Part shown: positions 63,151 to 64,000 of the stretch, piece after piece
How the letters are laid out: the number at the start of each line of letters is the position of its first letter
Numbering within the stretch: the first letter of the stretch is position 1
DNA from: Roseomonas sp.
Lineage (GTDB): Bacteria > Pseudomonadota > Alphaproteobacteria > Acetobacterales > Acetobacteraceae
Reading direction: 5' to 3'
Length of the DNA: 64,000 nt
Assembly (NCBI GenBank): GCA_020249265.1
Contig: JADCGA010000010.1
Coordinates: 86,891-150,890 of the forward strand
Made by a program: the position numbers and the translations under genes
Notes under the pieces: model-generated
Database searches by the model: none
The model's input: the letters and a program-made list of their open reading frames with translations, nothing else
Told to the model about the DNA's origin: nothing

Positions 63151-63163
63151 GGGGGCCATCCAC

Positions 63164-63552
63164 ACATGCTATGATTCAGGCGTTTTGATCATGATGTGAG
63201 GGCCAGAAGATGCTGCTATCTGGCCCTTCGTTGTCATGCTTAGCGGCGCTTTCTGCTGCGCTTCGCGGCCGTCATCCCTGCGGCGTAGGCTTCCGCGAGA
63301 GAATTGCGGATGGACCAGACGGCGACATCATGGAAATCGAGCGCGTCGCGGTTTCTGGTTTCCAAGAGCCCTGTCACGCTGCATGAACAGCGCTACTGCA
63401 CCTTCATATTTTACCGATAATTCAGCGTAAAGACAGCTATCTCGTAAGTGCTATGAATTTCGGCGGGTCCAATGCCACGGCGAGAATGAGGATAACACCT
63501 GCGAAGGCCAGCGCTACATCTGTCTCCAAGATGGAATCTGAGTCATCCTCGT
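63164..63552. other. Accessory region between the IS and cytochrome gene
   Basis: It includes an 8-bp hairpin GGGCCAGA/TCTGGCCC at 63200-63226 with an 11-base loop, and the DUF6900-like fragment at 63240-63377. No other gene is supported. Confidence 0.55.
63240..63377 (-). pseudogene. DUF6900-like fragment
   Basis: The minus-strand frame from GTG 63377 reads VTGLLETRNRDALDFHDVAVWSIRNSL, then AEAYAAGMTAAKRSRKRR. The ETRN-x-D-x-LDFHDVAVW segment matches small proteins of the DUF6900 type that occur on plasmids and integrative elements. The usual N-terminal helix is missing, so it is probably truncated, although a short 45-residue product could still be made. It flanks the IS on the right. Confidence 0.5.
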
Positions 63553-63939
63553 CTATTGAATACCCACCGTCGCCGCTTTCCCCTCCTCAAGCGTCGCATC
63601 CCGCGCAATCGCGCCGTGATTGAAGAGCATATAGGCAACGATGGCCCATTTCTGCTCATCGGTGAGACGCGTCGGATCGTCAAAGGGCATCATCATCTGG
63701 TTATATTCAAACAGACCAAGCGCGTTACTGAATTTCTGAATTTGTGTCCGCTCGCCCCAGATAGGCGTCTGGAAGCCGGCACCTCGCCGACCATCATCGC
63801 CATGGCATGCGGCGCAGTTTTCGGCGTAGAGGCGCTGACCCTCGACAATTTGGGGCGAGGGCGCGGGCTGTCCGATGGCAGCAGAAACAAGCAGCGCAAG
63901 TCCAGCCAAGGCCGGCAGCGGCAATATCAAGAAACGCAT
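63553..63939 (-). CDS. Small class I c-type cytochrome
   Basis: The 128-residue protein has a signal peptide (MRFLILPLPALAGLALLVSAAIGQ), a heme-binding motif CAACH in LYAENCAACHGDDGRRGAG, and a likely Met axial ligand in NQMMMPFDDP. The C-terminal LTDEQKWAIVAYMLFNHGAI fits class I cytochromes c. It carries electrons in the periplasm; sulfite dehydrogenase or alcohol oxidase partners would be natural, but the upstream gene lies outside the window. Confidence 0.9.
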   Translation of the reverse strand: MRFLILPLPALAGLALLVSAAIGQPAPSPQIVEGQRLYAENCAACHGDDGRRGAGFQTPIWGERTQIQKFSNALGLFEYNQMMMPFDDPTRLTDEQKWAIVAYMLFNHGAIARDATLEEGKAATVGIQ

Positions 63940-64000
63940 GGCTTTGCTTCTTTATGTTCAAGAACCACTGACAAGGGAACTGCGGGCGATGCACAGAACA

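Larger units (their letters stand above)
61832..63163 (+). mobile_element. IS110-family (IS1111-type) insertion sequence
   Basis: A 13-bp inverted repeat, GTGGATGGCCCCC at 61832-61844 and its complement at 63151-63163, frames a 1332-bp element. It contains one transposase gene, a short left non-coding part (about 74 bases), and a long right non-coding part of about 250 bases. The right-end location of the long non-coding part and the inverted repeats point to the IS1111 group rather than the IS110 group. The outer ends may extend several bases beyond the repeats; no target duplication is seen. Confidence 0.8.

Noticed and set aside
63958..64000. Possible end of a gene upstream of the cytochrome (minus strand)
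   Set aside because: Only about 14 codons are visible, and no family can be judged.

Overview
The window looks like a piece of an alphaproteobacterial chromosome, most likely Rhodospirillales/Acetobacteraceae (Roseomonas-like). The evidence is high-GC coding sequence throughout, a Usg-family protein, COQ7- and COQ9-type ubiquinone proteins, CIRCE-controlled groESL, the nadD-rsfS-rlmH order, and three orphan tricarboxylate-transporter (Bug) receptors. I saw no rRNA, tRNA or CRISPR array.

Layout. 1-5 kb: a partial cupin gene, a GST gene broken by one nonsense codon, a DsbB-like / coq7 / lipoprotein overlap cluster, a PaiB-like protein and an amidase. 5-11.8 kb: the four-gene DNA-ligase-associated repair module (ATP-dependent ligase, MBL-fold exonuclease, DEXH helicase, PdeM phosphoesterase), with a glycosyltransferase-like gene between the ligase and exonuclease. 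11.8-24 kb: DUF169 protein, MFS pump, a phosphonate-type ABC importer (phnC-D-E-E) behind a clear Pho box, a Bug receptor, an orphan oligopeptide-type binding protein, a second MFS protein, and divergent CaiB-type CoA-transferase and enoyl-CoA hydratase genes. 24-29 kb: a large Orn/Lys/Arg-type decarboxylase followed at once by an AspT-type antiporter, a plausible decarboxylation/antiport pair. 30-40.6 kb: DsbD/ScsB-like reductase, HrpB helicase, HtrA protease, an OmpR-type response regulator and histidine kinase, an aminotransferase and a GST. 40.6-44.4 kb: two consecutive palindromes, an HNGGPP-motif small protein, a double-PCC protein, usg, and groES-groEL behind two CIRCE elements.

44.4-60.5 kb is mostly housekeeping: DMT exporter, an overlapping operon of a MESH1-like alarmone hydrolase, a Bug receptor and Maf, then Bug receptor, proA with an exported hydratase-like gene, a flavin monooxygenase, nadD-rsfS-rlmH, ada, a 3-hydroxyisobutyrate-dehydrogenase-like enzyme, rpsD, rpsU, def-COQ9 and a DUF533 protein. 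Both rsfS and rlmH lack a standard start codon where one is expected; rsfS has ATA five bases after a perfect AGGAGG.

60.5-63.5 kb is an accessory scar. It holds a decayed second phosphonate locus (tandem PhoB half-sites plus a phnC fragment whose Walker A lysine is Arg), a mobile-element-type small gene, an IS110-family (IS1111-type) insertion sequence with a 250-bp structured right end that probably encodes its guide RNA, and a DUF6900-like fragment. The window ends in a small cytochrome c.

Family assignments were made by reading translated sequences from memory, without database searches.
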